Source of the DNA: Candidatus Eisenbacteria bacterium
Lineage (GTDB): Bacteria; Eisenbacteria; RBG-16-71-46; SZUA-252
Assembly: GCA_005893305.1 (NCBI GenBank)
Contig: VBOZ01000029.1
Coordinates: 112,461 to 148,617, forward strand
Direction: 5' to 3'
DNA: 36,157 bases
Shown piece after piece: positions 25,501 to 34,625 of the stretch (position 1 is its first letter; each line of letters begins with the position of its first letter). Both the position numbers and the translations under genes were made by a program. Below the pieces are notes generated by a model that was not told where the DNA came from, did not search any database, and saw only the letters and a list, made by a program, of their open reading frames with translations.

Positions 25501-25669
25501 GACCTGCCCGACGCAGGCGATCGTCTTCGGTGACTTGAACGATCCGAAGAGCCGCGCGGCCCAGCTGGCGAAGAGCGACCGCGGATACCACGTGCTCTCC
25601 GAGCTCAATACGCGTTCCTCGATCACGTACCAGACCAAGGTTCGGAACCGGGAGGAGACGTCCTCGTGA
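22577..25669 (+). CDS. actB: ACIII subunit ActB, molybdopterin-like/iron-sulfur fusion
   Basis: A 1030-residue protein from GTG 22577 (GGGGGA 6 bases upstream); GTG 22559 or ATG 22550 are alternatives. KHWSTLAEL opens the extended Tat leader, with [10 protein letters not shown] (51-60) as twin-arginine motif. The first half is a molybdopterin-oxidoreductase fold. The second half is ferredoxin-like with 15 Cys: 807, 810, 813, 817; 862, 865, 870, 874; 894, 900, 904; 943, 946; 973, 977, enough for three [4Fe-4S] and one [3Fe-4S]. Unusually, the first half also carries C100-x2-C103-x3-C107-x27-C135, a classic [4Fe-4S] motif that characterised ActB proteins lack. Confidence 0.95.
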   Translation: MKANEIPEPAGSAPPKHWSTLAELRGSAEVAELREREFFTPSEEEESELPSRREFLKFLGAGAAFAAAGCARKPVEKILPYVKAPEELSPGNAIYFASTCSDCPAACGTLVKTREGRPIKIEGNKSHPMSRGALCARGQSSILNLYDPDRLRGPLLVDRAKGSTSAAGWSEIDRRAAKALGEARDRGGKLVFLTGTIVSPTTLALIQSFLGAFQGAEHVVYDAVSSDALAKAQELCYGGRIIPRYRLDQADVLVTFGADPLGTFLSPVEFARDFSGRRKPEAGTMSRFIAIEPILSLTGTNADTHLRVRPDHLYPVAMALAHELLVRNPRSPLSSNAAMVAAVSPFAAESVEKSAGLEEGTLAKVADELARARGRSLVLAGPQAAPAEQAVALQVAVNLLNSALGDEGVTVDSSQPSRQAAGSEEAVLRLVERMRAGEVAALLIHGVNPAHTLPAAVGFTDGLKRVPFVASFADRVDETAAGADVIAPDTHSLESWNDHEPRPGILSLTQPTISPLYDLRPFQETLLAWGRALGKGSLAATSGTWHQYLKDGWRANVYPKANAAAPFELFWEGVLREGVLVLAKGAAATARPFRNDALQALSAAKRPEGDGSLQLVLYTPVTLYDGRNANNAWLQELPDPVSKITWDNYVSISPSRAKALGVSDYEMKADVVTIDAGHAKFDLPVHVQPGLHPDVVAIAIGYGRTAAGRVGNQVGQNGFALAVATGGRIGLTGIPVRIAKTGRIAPLACVQGHQFTEHRPIIYETTFTEFLRDPRSGNEEPEHLPSMWSRHEYKGHKWGMAVDLSACIGCSACMVACRSENNVPVVGKEIVLRGREMDWIRIDRYYSGDAENPDSVHQPMLCQHCENAPCETVCPVLATVHSSEGLNIQIYNRCVGTRYCSNNCPYKVRRFNWFDYSHPKEKSLQLVLNPDVTVRSKGVMEKCTFCVQRIRDGKEHAKALGVPVQDGDIETACMQTCPTQAIVFGDLNDPKSRAAQLAKSDRGYHVLSELNTRSSITYQTKVRNREETSS

Positions 25670-27069
25670 GCGACAACGCCGCGACGGCGATCCTGGGCGA
25701 GCCGCCGCTCATCAATCCCAAGAAGTCGTTCTCGGACATTTCGGCCGAGGTCGCGGCTCCGCTCGAGCGGAAGCCCGGGGCCCTCTGGAAGATCTTCTTT
25801 GGCATCGCCCTCCTTCTCACGCTCCAGTGGGTCGCCGAGATCGGCTACCAGATGTACAAGGGGATCGGGATCTGGGGGTTGAACCATCCCGTCGGGTGGG
25901 CCGTCGACATCACCAGCTTCGTCTTCTGGATCGGCATCGGGCACGCTGGGACGCTTATCTCGGCGATCCTCCACCTCTTCCGCCAGAGGTGGCGCACCGC
26001 GATCAACCGGTCCGCCGAGGCGATGACGATCTTCGCGGTCATGACGGCGGGCATGTTCCCGCTCATTCACCTGGGGCGGACCTGGTTCGCGTACTGGCTC
26101 GTGCCGTACCCCAACTGGCGCCACCTCTGGGTCAACTTCCGCTCACCGCTCGTTTGGGACGTATTCGCGGTCACGACCTACCTCACGATCTCGGTCTGCT
26201 TCTGGTACACGGGGCTGATTCCGGACTTCGCGACCCTGCGCGACCGCTCGACCGGGTGGCGCCGCGCGATCTACGGCATCGCGTCGCTGGGCTGGACGGG
26301 CTCGGAGCGGCACTGGCAGCACTACGAGCGCGCCTACATGATGCTGGCGGGCCTTTCCACGCCGCTCGTTCTCTCGGTGCACAGCATCGTTTCCTTCGAT
26401 TTCGCGACCTCGATCCTTCCCGGCTGGCACACGACGATCTTCCCGCCGTACTTCGTCGCCGGGGCGATCTTCTCGGGCTTCGCGATGGTGGTCACCCTCC
26501 TCGTCATCATGCGGAAGGTGTTCCACATGGAGGAGTACGTCACGCTCCACCACCTCGAGAACATGAACAAGATCATCCTGGTCACGGGAATGATGGTCGG
26601 CTACGCGTACGCGACCGAGTTCTTCGTGGCGCTCTACAGCGGGAACCCGTTCGAGAAGTTCACGTTCCTGAACCGCGCCACCGGGCCGTTCGCGTGGTCG
26701 TACTGGATCATGGTCTCGTGCAACGTGCTCGCGCCGCAGGTCTTCTGGGTGAGAAAACTCCGCCGCAGCATCCCGATGATGTTCGTCGTCTCGCTGCTCG
26801 TGAATGTCGGAATGTGGTTCGAGCGGTTCACGATCATCGTGACGTCGCTCCACCGCGACTTCATCCCGACGGCGTGGTCGTACTACAAGCCGACGATCTT
26901 CGACTACTCGGTCATCGTGGGCTCGTTCGGGTTCTTCTTCATGTGGTTCCTGCTCTTCTGCCGCTTCTTCCCGGCGATCTCGATCGCCGAGGTGAAGGGC
27001 GTGCTCTGGAACGCGAAGAAGGCAGCCTCCCCGGCCCCGGCCCGCGCCGAGGAGAAGGTCCATGTTTAA
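25666..27069 (+). CDS. actC: ACIII subunit ActC, NrfD-like membrane protein
   Basis: A 467-residue NrfD/PsrC-family protein with about ten transmembrane helices. [39 protein letters not shown] and [16 protein letters not shown] are typical of the quinol-interacting ActC. The C-terminal helices contain YCKP-type features replaced by [19 protein letters not shown]. The GTG start overlaps the actB stop as GTGA. It is expected to pass electrons from menaquinol to the iron-sulfur chain of ActB. Confidence 0.96.
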   Translation: MSDNAATAILGEPPLINPKKSFSDISAEVAAPLERKPGALWKIFFGIALLLTLQWVAEIGYQMYKGIGIWGLNHPVGWAVDITSFVFWIGIGHAGTLISAILHLFRQRWRTAINRSAEAMTIFAVMTAGMFPLIHLGRTWFAYWLVPYPNWRHLWVNFRSPLVWDVFAVTTYLTISVCFWYTGLIPDFATLRDRSTGWRRAIYGIASLGWTGSERHWQHYERAYMMLAGLSTPLVLSVHSIVSFDFATSILPGWHTTIFPPYFVAGAIFSGFAMVVTLLVIMRKVFHMEEYVTLHHLENMNKIILVTGMMVGYAYATEFFVALYSGNPFEKFTFLNRATGPFAWSYWIMVSCNVLAPQVFWVRKLRRSIPMMFVVSLLVNVGMWFERFTIIVTSLHRDFIPTAWSYYKPTIFDYSVIVGSFGFFFMWFLLFCRFFPAISIAEVKGVLWNAKKAASPAPARAEEKVHV

Positions 27070-27601
27070 CCCGTTCGCGAAGCCGGCTGCCACGCGCGGC
27101 GTGCTCGCGCTCTATGCCGACCCTGATTCGCTCCTGAACGCCGCGACGCGGGCGAGGGAGCACGGATTTCAAGGGATGGACGCGTATACGCCGTATGCCG
27201 TGCACGGCCTTAGCGAAGCGCTCGGAATCCGGAAATCGTGGGTGCCGTGGGTGACGCTTGTCATGGGCCTGAGCGGGGCGGCTCTCGGCTTGACGTTCAT
27301 GATCTGGACCTCGGCCTACGACTGGCCGATCAACGTCGGCGGGAAGCCGATGATCTCCCTTCCGGCCTTCATCCCGATCACCTTCGAGTGCGGGGTGCTT
27401 CTCGGCGGGACGATGACGCTCGCGGCGCTCTTCGTGGCCTGCGGTCTTCCGAATTACGGCAAGCCGATCCTGGATCGCGATCTGACGAACGACCGCTTCG
27501 GGCTCTGGATCCCCGAGGTCGGTCCCGACTGGAACGAGGGAAGGATCTTCATGGTGCTGAAGCCGACCGGCGCGGTCGACATTCGGGTGCTCCGTGTCTA
27601 G
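27062..27601 (+). CDS. actD: ACIII subunit ActD (DUF3341)
   Basis: A 179-residue protein. The N-terminal [39 protein letters not shown] is a small ferredoxin-like soluble domain; two membrane helices follow (about 62-82 and 103-128), then [24 protein letters not shown]. This is the standard layout of DUF3341 proteins in ACIII. It starts 8 bases inside actC and ends 8 bases inside actE. ActD is a structural subunit without cofactors. Confidence 0.95.
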   Translation: MFNPFAKPAATRGVLALYADPDSLLNAATRAREHGFQGMDAYTPYAVHGLSEALGIRKSWVPWVTLVMGLSGAALGLTFMIWTSAYDWPINVGGKPMISLPAFIPITFECGVLLGGTMTLAALFVACGLPNYGKPILDRDLTNDRFGLWIPEVGPDWNEGRIFMVLKPTGAVDIRVLRV

Positions 27602-28223
27602 GCGCGCGGCGTGGGGCGGCAGGATGACCGGCGCGGCGGGAATCGCGCTGATCGCGATGGCGGCGGCCGGCTGCTCCCACCAGAAGCAGGAGACCGCGAT
27701 CGAGTACATGCCCGACATGGCCTATCAGGCGCGGGTCGGGGCGCAGCACGAGGATCCGCTCCGCCCCGGGATGTCCGTCATGCGAAACCCGGTCGAGGGG
27801 ACCGTGCCGAGAGGCTACACGCCGTACCGGTACACGCCGGCCGACAGCCTCATCGCCCAGCAGGAGCTTCAGAATCCCCTCCCGCGAACCGCCGAGACGC
27901 TCGAGCGCGGACAGAGGGTCTACATGACGACGTGCGTCGTCTGCCACGGACCGCAGGGGGATGGCCACGGCTACATCGTTCCGCCCTTCCCGATGCCGCC
28001 GACGCTCCACTCGGACAAGGTCCGCGGATGGCCGGACGGGCGGATCTTCCACGTCATTTCGGTGGGCCAGAATCTCATGCCCTCCTACGCGTCTCAGATT
28101 CTGCCCGAGGATCGGTGGGCGGTGATCGACTACGTGCGCGCGCTCGAGCGGTCGCACCGGCCCCTGCCGTCGGATCTGGCCGGCACCGCCGGTGCCGCGG
28201 ACTCGACCGGAGGGAAGCCATGA
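27594..28223 (+). CDS. actE: ACIII subunit ActE, monohaem cytochrome c lipoprotein
   Basis: A 209-residue protein from GTG 27594; ATG 27624 would shorten it by ten residues and give a more standard lipoprotein signal. The lipobox ends at C27 (MAAAGC), so the mature protein is lipid-anchored. One haem motif, C114-V-V-C117-H118, and a likely axial Met in GQNLMPSYASQI make it a class I cytochrome c. In ACIII, ActE lies next to ActA and can hand electrons to the oxidase. Its stop overlaps the actF start as ATGA. Confidence 0.94.
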   Translation: MSRRAAWGGRMTGAAGIALIAMAAAGCSHQKQETAIEYMPDMAYQARVGAQHEDPLRPGMSVMRNPVEGTVPRGYTPYRYTPADSLIAQQELQNPLPRTAETLERGQRVYMTTCVVCHGPQGDGHGYIVPPFPMPPTLHSDKVRGWPDGRIFHVISVGQNLMPSYASQILPEDRWAVIDYVRALERSHRPLPSDLAGTAGAADSTGGKP

Positions 28224-29443
28224 GCGCGGCCCAGTCGGCGGCGCAAGCCGTGACCATCCAGACGCTCCGGGATCGGGTCAAGCCGATCGCGGTGCCGCTC
28301 GGCGTCCGCGCGATGTTCGGCCTGCTTCTCCTGCTCGGGGTCGGGACGTTCGTGATCGAGATCCGCTCCGATCCGACCCGCGCGTACGCCGCGTTCCTGA
28401 TCGGGTATTGGTATTTCATGGCGCTGGGGCTGGCCGGTACCTTCTTCACGGCGCTCCACTACCTCGTCGGGGCAACGTGGAGCGTGGTCGTGCGGCGCGT
28501 GGCAGAGGCATTCTCCTCGTACCTCCCGATGGCCTTCCTCCTCCTCCTGGTGCTCTTCCTGGGCATTCCGCACCTCTACGTGTGGTCGACCCAGCTCGCG
28601 ACCGAGGGGGGGCATGCTCTCGATCCCTGGAAGGGGCGGTATCTCTCGACGCCCTTCTTCGCGGCACGGAACATCGTCATCCTCGCGCTCTGGTGCCTCT
28701 TCTCGTGGTATTTCGTGCGAAACTCGATCCGCCAGGACCAGACCGGCGATCCGAACCTCACGAGGTCGAGCATTAAGGTGTCCGCGGTGTTCATCCTCCT
28801 GTTCGCGCTGACCGTCACGATCGCCGCCTTCGATCTGCTCATGTCCCTCGAGCCGACCTGGTACAGCACGATCTTCGGCGTCTACTGCTTCGCCGGGCTC
28901 TGGCAGAGCGGGCTCGCGGCGATCACGATCGTCGTCGTGCTCCTGCGACGCCAGGGCGCGCTGAACGGGGTGATCAACCGGTACCATTACTGGGATCTGG
29001 GCAAGTACATGTTCGCCTTCTCGGTTTTCTGGATGTACATCGCCTTCTCCCAGTTCATGCTGATCTGGTACGCGAACCTCCCGGAGGAGATCGAGTACAT
29101 GATCCACCGGACGTTCACCGGGTGGGGAGGGGTTGGAATCGCGCTTGGGACGCTCAAGTTCGTGATCCCCTTCTTCGCGCTCCTGCATCAGAGAATGAAG
29201 GAGAACGAGATCGTGCTGCTGACGGTCGCCGCGTGCATCCTGATCGGCCAGTGGGTCGATCTCTACTGGCTGATCCTGCCCGCGTTCTCGCCCCAGGCGG
29301 TCGTTCTGGGATGGACCGAGATCGGAATCACGCTCGGCTTCCTCGGCCTCTTCGGATTGTGTCTGGTCCGGTTCTTCTCGCGCCACCCGGTCGCGGCCGC
29401 CGGTGATCCCCAATTCGAATCGAGCGTGAGGTTCCACGGATGA
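28220..29443 (+). CDS. actF: ACIII subunit ActF, membrane protein
   Basis: A 407-residue polytopic protein with about ten helices, related to ActC but ending the ACIII gene set. ATG 28220 is fixed by ATGA overlap with actE although the frame is open upstream. Signatures include GYWYFMALGLAGTFFTALHYL, ATWSVVVRRVAEAFSSYLP, LEPTWYSTIFGVYCFAG and YHYWDLGKYMFAFSVFWMYIAFSQFMLIWYANLPEE, typical of ActF. Its role is structural and possibly in proton transfer. Confidence 0.95.
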   Translation: MSAAQSAAQAVTIQTLRDRVKPIAVPLGVRAMFGLLLLLGVGTFVIEIRSDPTRAYAAFLIGYWYFMALGLAGTFFTALHYLVGATWSVVVRRVAEAFSSYLPMAFLLLLVLFLGIPHLYVWSTQLATEGGHALDPWKGRYLSTPFFAARNIVILALWCLFSWYFVRNSIRQDQTGDPNLTRSSIKVSAVFILLFALTVTIAAFDLLMSLEPTWYSTIFGVYCFAGLWQSGLAAITIVVVLLRRQGALNGVINRYHYWDLGKYMFAFSVFWMYIAFSQFMLIWYANLPEEIEYMIHRTFTGWGGVGIALGTLKFVIPFFALLHQRMKENEIVLLTVAACILIGQWVDLYWLILPAFSPQAVVLGWTEIGITLGFLGLFGLCLVRFFSRHPVAAAGDPQFESSVRFHG

Positions 29444-30453
29444 GCCACGAGCCCACCCCGCACGGCTCGCCCGACACCGGTCCAGCGGCCGACGCCGCCG
29501 TATCCTCAGCCCTGGCGAAGGCTCAGTTCTTCGTCACCGGCCTCATCCTGGCCGTCGTGGCGACCCTCGCCTACATGGCCGGCATGCAGTCGGCGAAGGG
29601 CGGGGGCCACGGCACCGGAGAGGGAGGGATGGCGACCCCGGCGGCGAAGGTCGACGTCTCGAGCCTCCTCAAGCCGACGCCCGAGCTCCTCGCCCGCGGG
29701 AAGACAGTCTTTCAGATCAATTGCGCCTCCTGCCACGGGAACACCGGTCACGGCGACGGCCCGGCGGCGGCGGCGCTCAACCCGAAGCCGCGGAACTTCA
29801 CGGAAGGCTACTGGAAATTCGGCGGCGGGCTCGCCCGGGTGGTCCGCACCATCAGCGAAGGCTCCCCGGGTACCGCGATGGCCTCGTTCACGACGCTCCC
29901 GCTCGAGGACCGCATCGCGGTGGCGCACCACGAACGATCGCTCTCCCCGAAGCCCGAGGAGGACAAGCCCGAGGATCTCGCCTGGCTGATGCCGGCCGGT
30001 CAGCCCAAAGGCGGCGGCGCGGAGGCTTCCTCGACCGGAGTGGCGGCCGGAACGACTCCGGCGGGCCCGTCGATCCCGATCGAGAGGGCGATCGCCGCGC
30101 TCGCGGAGGCCGAGCCCCCGATCGGCGCCGCTGTCACGCCGGAGCCGGGTCCCGGCGCGGATCTCTACGCCCAGCGCTGCGCGTCCTGCCACGGAGCGGC
30201 CGGCCAGGGAGGCGTCCGGGTGCGGATGCTCGGATCGGCGCCTTACGCCTACGTCGCCACGCGGAGCCTCGGCGACGCGCGCGGCGATTGGACGACCAAC
30301 TCCGCCGCGTTCGAGAGGGTTACACTATCGGGCATTCCCGGCTTCGTCATGCCGGCGAACGGCGATCTGTCGCGCGATGACGTGCGCGACCTCTACGCCT
30401 ACACCCAGAAGCTGCACGCGCGCCTCGAGCTCGCGGCGCGAAGCGGGAGCTGA
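29440..30453 (+). CDS. membrane-anchored dihaem cytochrome c
   Basis: A 337-residue protein starting in ATGA overlap with actF. One N-terminal helix (about 29-49) anchors it. Two class I cytochrome c domains follow, with C95-A-S-C98-H99 and C247-A-S-C250-H251; likely Met ligands are in GTAMASF and GFVMPANG. A Pro/Gly/Ser-rich linker (about 185-235) joins them. It lies between the ACIII genes and coxB, and CoxB here has no fused cytochrome domain. It is therefore the natural candidate for carrying electrons from ACIII to the CuA centre; this is inferred from position. Confidence 0.9.
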   Translation: MSHEPTPHGSPDTGPAADAAVSSALAKAQFFVTGLILAVVATLAYMAGMQSAKGGGHGTGEGGMATPAAKVDVSSLLKPTPELLARGKTVFQINCASCHGNTGHGDGPAAAALNPKPRNFTEGYWKFGGGLARVVRTISEGSPGTAMASFTTLPLEDRIAVAHHERSLSPKPEEDKPEDLAWLMPAGQPKGGGAEASSTGVAAGTTPAGPSIPIERAIAALAEAEPPIGAAVTPEPGPGADLYAQRCASCHGAAGQGGVRVRMLGSAPYAYVATRSLGDARGDWTTNSAAFERVTLSGIPGFVMPANGDLSRDDVRDLYAYTQKLHARLELAARSGS

Positions 30454-30454
30454 C

Positions 30455-31168
30455 ATGACTCGAAGCCGCCGGAATCGAATTCTCCTCACCTCCGCCGCGT
30501 GCGTCCTGGCGGCGCTCGCCACGGCGGGCACGGCGTGGGCGTGGCTCGTGAACCCGGTCACGCCGGTGGCGCACGAGACGCGCGAGCTCTTCTGGAAAGC
30601 CTTCGGCGTGACGATGTTCTTCTTCCTGCTCGCCGAGCTCATCCTCCTGGTTGCCGTGATCCGATTCCGCGCCCGGCCGGGCGTGCCAGCGGCCAAGTTC
30701 CACGAGAACGTCAAGCTGGAGATCGTCTGGACCGCCATCCCGGCGCTGGCCATGGTCATCCTCTCCGGACCCAGCTTCACGACGCTCAAGTATCTCGAGA
30801 CGGTGCCGAAGTCCGACCTCACGATCGAGATCGTGGGGCATCAGTGGTTCTGGGAATATCGCTATCCGGGCGAGGGAGTGGCCTTCGCGAACGAGCCTCT
30901 CGTCGTTCCGTACGGAAAGATCGTGGCCGCGAACGTCACGTCCATCGACGTGATCCACAGCTGGTTCGTGCCCGAGTTCGGCGTCAAGATGGACGCCAAT
31001 CCCGGCCGCGTGAATCACACGTGGTTCCAGGTCGAGAAGCCGGGAACGTACAAAGGGCAGTGCGCCGAGCTCTGCGGGGTCCTTCACGGTGAGATGTTCA
31101 TCACCGTGAACGTGGTGAGCCCGGAAGAGTTCGCGCGCTGGCTCGAGCAGAAGAAGAAGGGAGCCTAG
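30455..31168 (+). CDS. coxB: cytochrome c oxidase subunit II
   Basis: A 237-residue protein from ATG 30455, just after the preceding stop; the frame is open upstream but overlaps that gene. A signal or first helix (8-29) and two membrane helices precede a cupredoxin domain. CuA ligands are present: H168 (VIHSWFVP), C203, C207, H211 and M214 in CAELCGVLHGEM, with GHQWFWEYRY as the aromatic electron-entry patch. There is no CxxCH, so it is not a caa3-type fusion. The coxA gene starts 3 bases after its stop. Confidence 0.97.
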   Translation: MTRSRRNRILLTSAACVLAALATAGTAWAWLVNPVTPVAHETRELFWKAFGVTMFFFLLAELILLVAVIRFRARPGVPAAKFHENVKLEIVWTAIPALAMVILSGPSFTTLKYLETVPKSDLTIEIVGHQWFWEYRYPGEGVAFANEPLVVPYGKIVAANVTSIDVIHSWFVPEFGVKMDANPGRVNHTWFQVEKPGTYKGQCAELCGVLHGEMFITVNVVSPEEFARWLEQKKKGA

Positions 31169-31171
31169 GCG

Positions 31172-32788
31172 ATGGAAGCGGGAACCATGGTCGGCGCCCA
31201 CGCGGTACCGACCGGCGCGAAGATGGAGCCCAAGCCGAGGACCGGGATCCTCAAGTGGCTCCTCACGACCGACCACAAGCTGATAGGCGTGATGTACATG
31301 TGGCTCTCCACGTTCTTCTTCGTGCTCGCCGGGGCGTTTGCCATGGCCATGCGCGCCCAGCTCTCGTCGCCGGGGCTCCACGTGCTCCGTCCCGAGCTCT
31401 ACAACCAGATCATGTCGCTCCACGGCACGTTCATGGTCTTCTTCTGGACCATTCCCATCATGGCCGGTCTCAGCAACTACGTCGTCCCGCTCCAGATCGG
31501 CGCGCGCGACATGGCCTTCCCGCGCGTCAACGCGTTCAGCTTCTGGCTCCTGGTGCCCGCGGGCTGCCTCATGCTGGCGAGCATCTGGCTTCAGGGCGGC
31601 GCGGCGGCGGCCGGATGGACCAGCTACCCGCCGCTCACCGACCGGCAGTACTCGCCGGGCCCGGGCGTCGATCTCTGGATCCTGGGGCTTCATCTCGCGG
31701 GAATGTCGTCGATCCTGGGCGGCATCAACTTCGTCGTCACGATCCTGAATCTCCGGGCCCCGGGCATGACGCTGTTCAAGATGCCTCTGTTCTGCTGGAC
31801 GGTCCTCATCACGCAGTCGATCATCCTCGTCGCGACGCCCGTCCTGGCCGGCGCCCTGACCATGCTCCTCACCGACCGCCTGTTCGGCACCGCGTTCTTC
31901 CACCCGGCGGCGGGAGGAGATCCGGTGCTCTGGCAGCACCTCTTCTGGTTCTACTCACACCCTGCCGTCTACATCATGGTGCTGCCCGGGATGGGGATGA
32001 TCTCCCAGGTGCTGCCCGCGTTCTCCGGCAAGCACGTCTTCGGATACAAGGGCATGGTGTTCGCCACGCTGGGAATCGGCCTGATCGGTTTCTTGGTGTG
32101 GGGCCACCACATGTTCGCGACCGGAATGGACCCGGGGCTGCGCCGCTTCTTCAGCTTCGCGTCGATGGTCATCGCGGTGCCGACCGGGATCAAGATCTGG
32201 TCGTGGCTCGCCACGATCTGGGGCGGCTCGATCCGGTTCCGCACGCCGATGCTCTACGGCCTCGGGTTCATCGCCCTCTTCACGATCGGCGGGATCACCG
32301 GCATCTGGCTCGCGCTCGTGCCGTTCGACGTCCAGGTGCATGACACGTACTTCGTCGTGGCCCATCTCCATTACGTTCTCTTCGGCGGATCGCTGATGGC
32401 GATCTTCGCCGGGTTCTACTACTGGTTCCCGAAGATCTCGGGCCGCCTCTACAACGAGTTCTGGGGCAAGGTCCACTTCTGGCTGGTCTTCATCGGCATG
32501 AACGTCACCTTCATGCCGATGCACCTCATGGGCATGCTGGGGATGCCGCGGCGCATCTACACATACCAGCCCCAGTACGCGATGCTGAACCACATCGCGA
32601 GCGCGGGAGCGGCGATCCTGGGCGTGGCCATGCTCATCTTCGTGATCAACATGCTCTTGAGCCTTTGGAAGGGCCGCCGCGCGCCCGCCGATCCCTGGGA
32701 GCACGCCGACGTCAACCGCACCCTCGAGTGGACCATCGAGTCGCCGCCCCCGGCGGAGAACTTCCACCGCATTCCGGTCATCCGGTAG
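31172..32788 (+). CDS. coxA: cytochrome c oxidase subunit I, A2-type
   Basis: A 538-residue haem-copper oxidase with twelve main helices. Haem a ligands are H84 (LHGTFMVFF) and H400; haem a3 ligand H398 (VAHLHYV). CuB ligands are H263, H312 and H313, with Y267 the cross-linked Tyr in YSHPAVY. The YS pair at 261-262 replaces the Glu of the D-channel and is the hallmark of A2-type oxidases such as that of Rhodothermus marinus, also an ACIII organism. All redox ligands are intact, so it should reduce O2 to water and pump protons. Confidence 0.98.
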   Translation: MEAGTMVGAHAVPTGAKMEPKPRTGILKWLLTTDHKLIGVMYMWLSTFFFVLAGAFAMAMRAQLSSPGLHVLRPELYNQIMSLHGTFMVFFWTIPIMAGLSNYVVPLQIGARDMAFPRVNAFSFWLLVPAGCLMLASIWLQGGAAAAGWTSYPPLTDRQYSPGPGVDLWILGLHLAGMSSILGGINFVVTILNLRAPGMTLFKMPLFCWTVLITQSIILVATPVLAGALTMLLTDRLFGTAFFHPAAGGDPVLWQHLFWFYSHPAVYIMVLPGMGMISQVLPAFSGKHVFGYKGMVFATLGIGLIGFLVWGHHMFATGMDPGLRRFFSFASMVIAVPTGIKIWSWLATIWGGSIRFRTPMLYGLGFIALFTIGGITGIWLALVPFDVQVHDTYFVVAHLHYVLFGGSLMAIFAGFYYWFPKISGRLYNEFWGKVHFWLVFIGMNVTFMPMHLMGMLGMPRRIYTYQPQYAMLNHIASAGAAILGVAMLIFVINMLLSLWKGRRAPADPWEHADVNRTLEWTIESPPPAENFHRIPVIR

Positions 32789-32829
32789 GAGCCGTCGCGC
32801 CGCCTTCCTCGCGGCGCCCTCGGTTGTCG

Positions 32830-33753
32830 ATGGAAGATAGATCCGGCCGCCTGCCCAGCCTCCTTGTCGCGACGCTCGCGATGGTCTTCGTCCTCGTGAT
32901 CTGGGGCGGCGTCGTGCGGCTGAGCGGCTCGGGCCTCGCCATCCCCGACTGGCCGCTCGCGGGTGGGAAGCTGATCCCGCCCGCGCATCCCAACGTCCTG
33001 ATCGAGTTCGGCCACCGCGTGATCGCGATGCTGGTCACGTTCTTGATGCTCGCGATCGCGATCGTCGTGTTCCGGTCGCGCGAGTACCGGCGGAGTCTCG
33101 GCGTCCTGACGGTGGCGGCGCTCATCACGCTCGCGCTTCAGGTGTTCATGGGCGCGAGGGTGGTCCTGGAGGAGCTGCCGGTCGACCGCGTGGTTGCGCA
33201 TCTCCTCCTCGCGTTCACGCTCTTCGCGATCCTGCTCGTGATGGCCCTCCGCGTCACCGAGTCGCCCGCGCCGCCGGCGGCGGGGCCTGGGCGGCCCGCG
33301 CCCGCGCCGTCGCCTGCGCCGGATCCGCGAGCCAGATTCCTCGGCCGGTTGGCGCATCTCGCGGCAGGGGCGGTCTTCCTACAGGCGGGGCTCGGCGCCT
33401 GGGTCTCATCCTCCGGCGCGGCGCTCGCCTGTCCCGATTTCCCCACGTGCCAGGGCTCGTGGCTCCCTCCGATGACCGGGCTGGTCGGCATCCACTACGC
33501 CCATAGGCTGGGCGCCTACACGATCGTCGTGATCGTCCTGTGGCTCCTCGTGGCCGCGGCCCCGGCTCACCTCCCGCCGCGGGCCCGATGGCCGCTCCGC
33601 TTCTCGGGTATACTCCTTGCGGTCCAGGTCCTCCTGGGGATCGCAAACGTCGTGCTCCGCGTGCCTCTTCCGGTCAGTGCGGCGCACTTAGGCACGGCGC
33701 TCGCCCTCTTCGGCACACTCCTGACGGCGGCCTATGAGCTCAAGCGTGCTTGA
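32830..33753 (+). CDS. ctaA: haem A synthase (CtaA/Cox15)
   Basis: A 307-residue, eight-helix protein made of two similar halves. ATG 32830 is the sensible start; upstream frame lies in coxA. Haem-ligand His are H62 (EFGHR), H124 (VVAHLLLA), H225 (HYAHR) and H286 (SAAHLG). The extracytoplasmic Cys pair is present only in the second half, C201 and C207 (ACPDFPTCQG); the matching first-half loop reads AIPDWPLAGG, with both Cys absent. A Pro/Ala-rich linker joins the halves. It oxidises the methyl group of haem O to make haem A for CoxA. The end overlaps ctaB by 20 bases. Confidence 0.94.
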   Translation: MEDRSGRLPSLLVATLAMVFVLVIWGGVVRLSGSGLAIPDWPLAGGKLIPPAHPNVLIEFGHRVIAMLVTFLMLAIAIVVFRSREYRRSLGVLTVAALITLALQVFMGARVVLEELPVDRVVAHLLLAFTLFAILLVMALRVTESPAPPAAGPGRPAPAPSPAPDPRARFLGRLAHLAAGAVFLQAGLGAWVSSSGAALACPDFPTCQGSWLPPMTGLVGIHYAHRLGAYTIVVIVLWLLVAAAPAHLPPRARWPLRFSGILLAVQVLLGIANVVLRVPLPVSAAHLGTALALFGTLLTAAYELKRA

Positions 33754-34615
33754 CTACATCCTGCTGACGAAGCCCCGGATCGTGCTCCTGGTGATGATCA
33801 CCGCGGTGGCGGGGCTCGTCGTCGAGGGCTCGCTCCTCCGCGACCCGGCTCGATTCGCGCTCGTGCTCTTCGCGATCACGCTGACGGCGGGCTCGGCGAA
33901 CGCGTTCAACCAGTACTTCGACCGCGATCTGGACGCCGCGATGGCCCGCACGCGGAAGAGGCGCCCGCTCCCGCTCCATCGCGTCTCCGAGCGCGGCGCG
34001 CTCACCTTCGCGATTGGCGTGGGGGCGGCGTCGGTGGTCCTTCTCTGGTGGGTGGGGAATCCGCTGAGCGCGTGGCTTGCTCTCGGGACGATCGTCTTCT
34101 ACGGATTCTTCTACACGCTCTGGCTCAAGCCCCGCACCGTGCACAACATCGTGATCGGGGGAGCCGCTGGGGCCATGGGCCCGGTCATCGCGTGGGCCGC
34201 GGCGAGCGGCGGCATCGCCCTCGCGCCGGTGCTTCTGTTCCTCGTCATCTTCCTCTGGACCCCGCCCCACTTCTGGGCGCTTGCCCTCTGTTTGCAGGAG
34301 GACTACCGCCTGGTCCGGATTCCCATGCTTCCGATCGTGAAGGGGGAGGCCGAGACCTACCGCCAGATCGAGCTCTACACGATCGCGCTCGTCGTCCTCA
34401 CGCTCGCGATGCCACTGATGCACGCGGGGGGCGCGATCTTCGCGGCCGTCGCGGCCGCCTGCGGCGGGGTCTTTATCTGGAAGGCCGTGCGCGCGCGCCG
34501 CGCGGCGACCGTGCCGTCGGCATGGAACGTCTTCGCCTACTCGATCGTCTACCTCTTCGTGCTCTTCCTCGGAGTCATTGCCGACGCGATCTGGCGTATC
34601 CCACTTCATATCTAG
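33734..34615 (+). CDS. ctaB: protohaem IX farnesyltransferase (CtaB/CyoE)
   Basis: A 293-residue UbiA-superfamily protein that converts haem B to haem O. The catalytic NxxxDxxxD is N59, D63, D67 in NAFNQYFDRDLD; TRKRRPLP follows. WLKPRTVHNIVIGGAAGAMGP and WTPPHFWALAL are specific to haem O synthases. About nine membrane helices. Starts within the ctaA 3' end; ctaG follows after 10 bases. Confidence 0.96.
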   Translation: MSSSVLDYILLTKPRIVLLVMITAVAGLVVEGSLLRDPARFALVLFAITLTAGSANAFNQYFDRDLDAAMARTRKRRPLPLHRVSERGALTFAIGVGAASVVLLWWVGNPLSAWLALGTIVFYGFFYTLWLKPRTVHNIVIGGAAGAMGPVIAWAAASGGIALAPVLLFLVIFLWTPPHFWALALCLQEDYRLVRIPMLPIVKGEAETYRQIELYTIALVVLTLAMPLMHAGGAIFAAVAAACGGVFIWKAVRARRAATVPSAWNVFAYSIVYLFVLFLGVIADAIWRIPLHI

Positions 34616-34625
34616 GAGTTACAAG

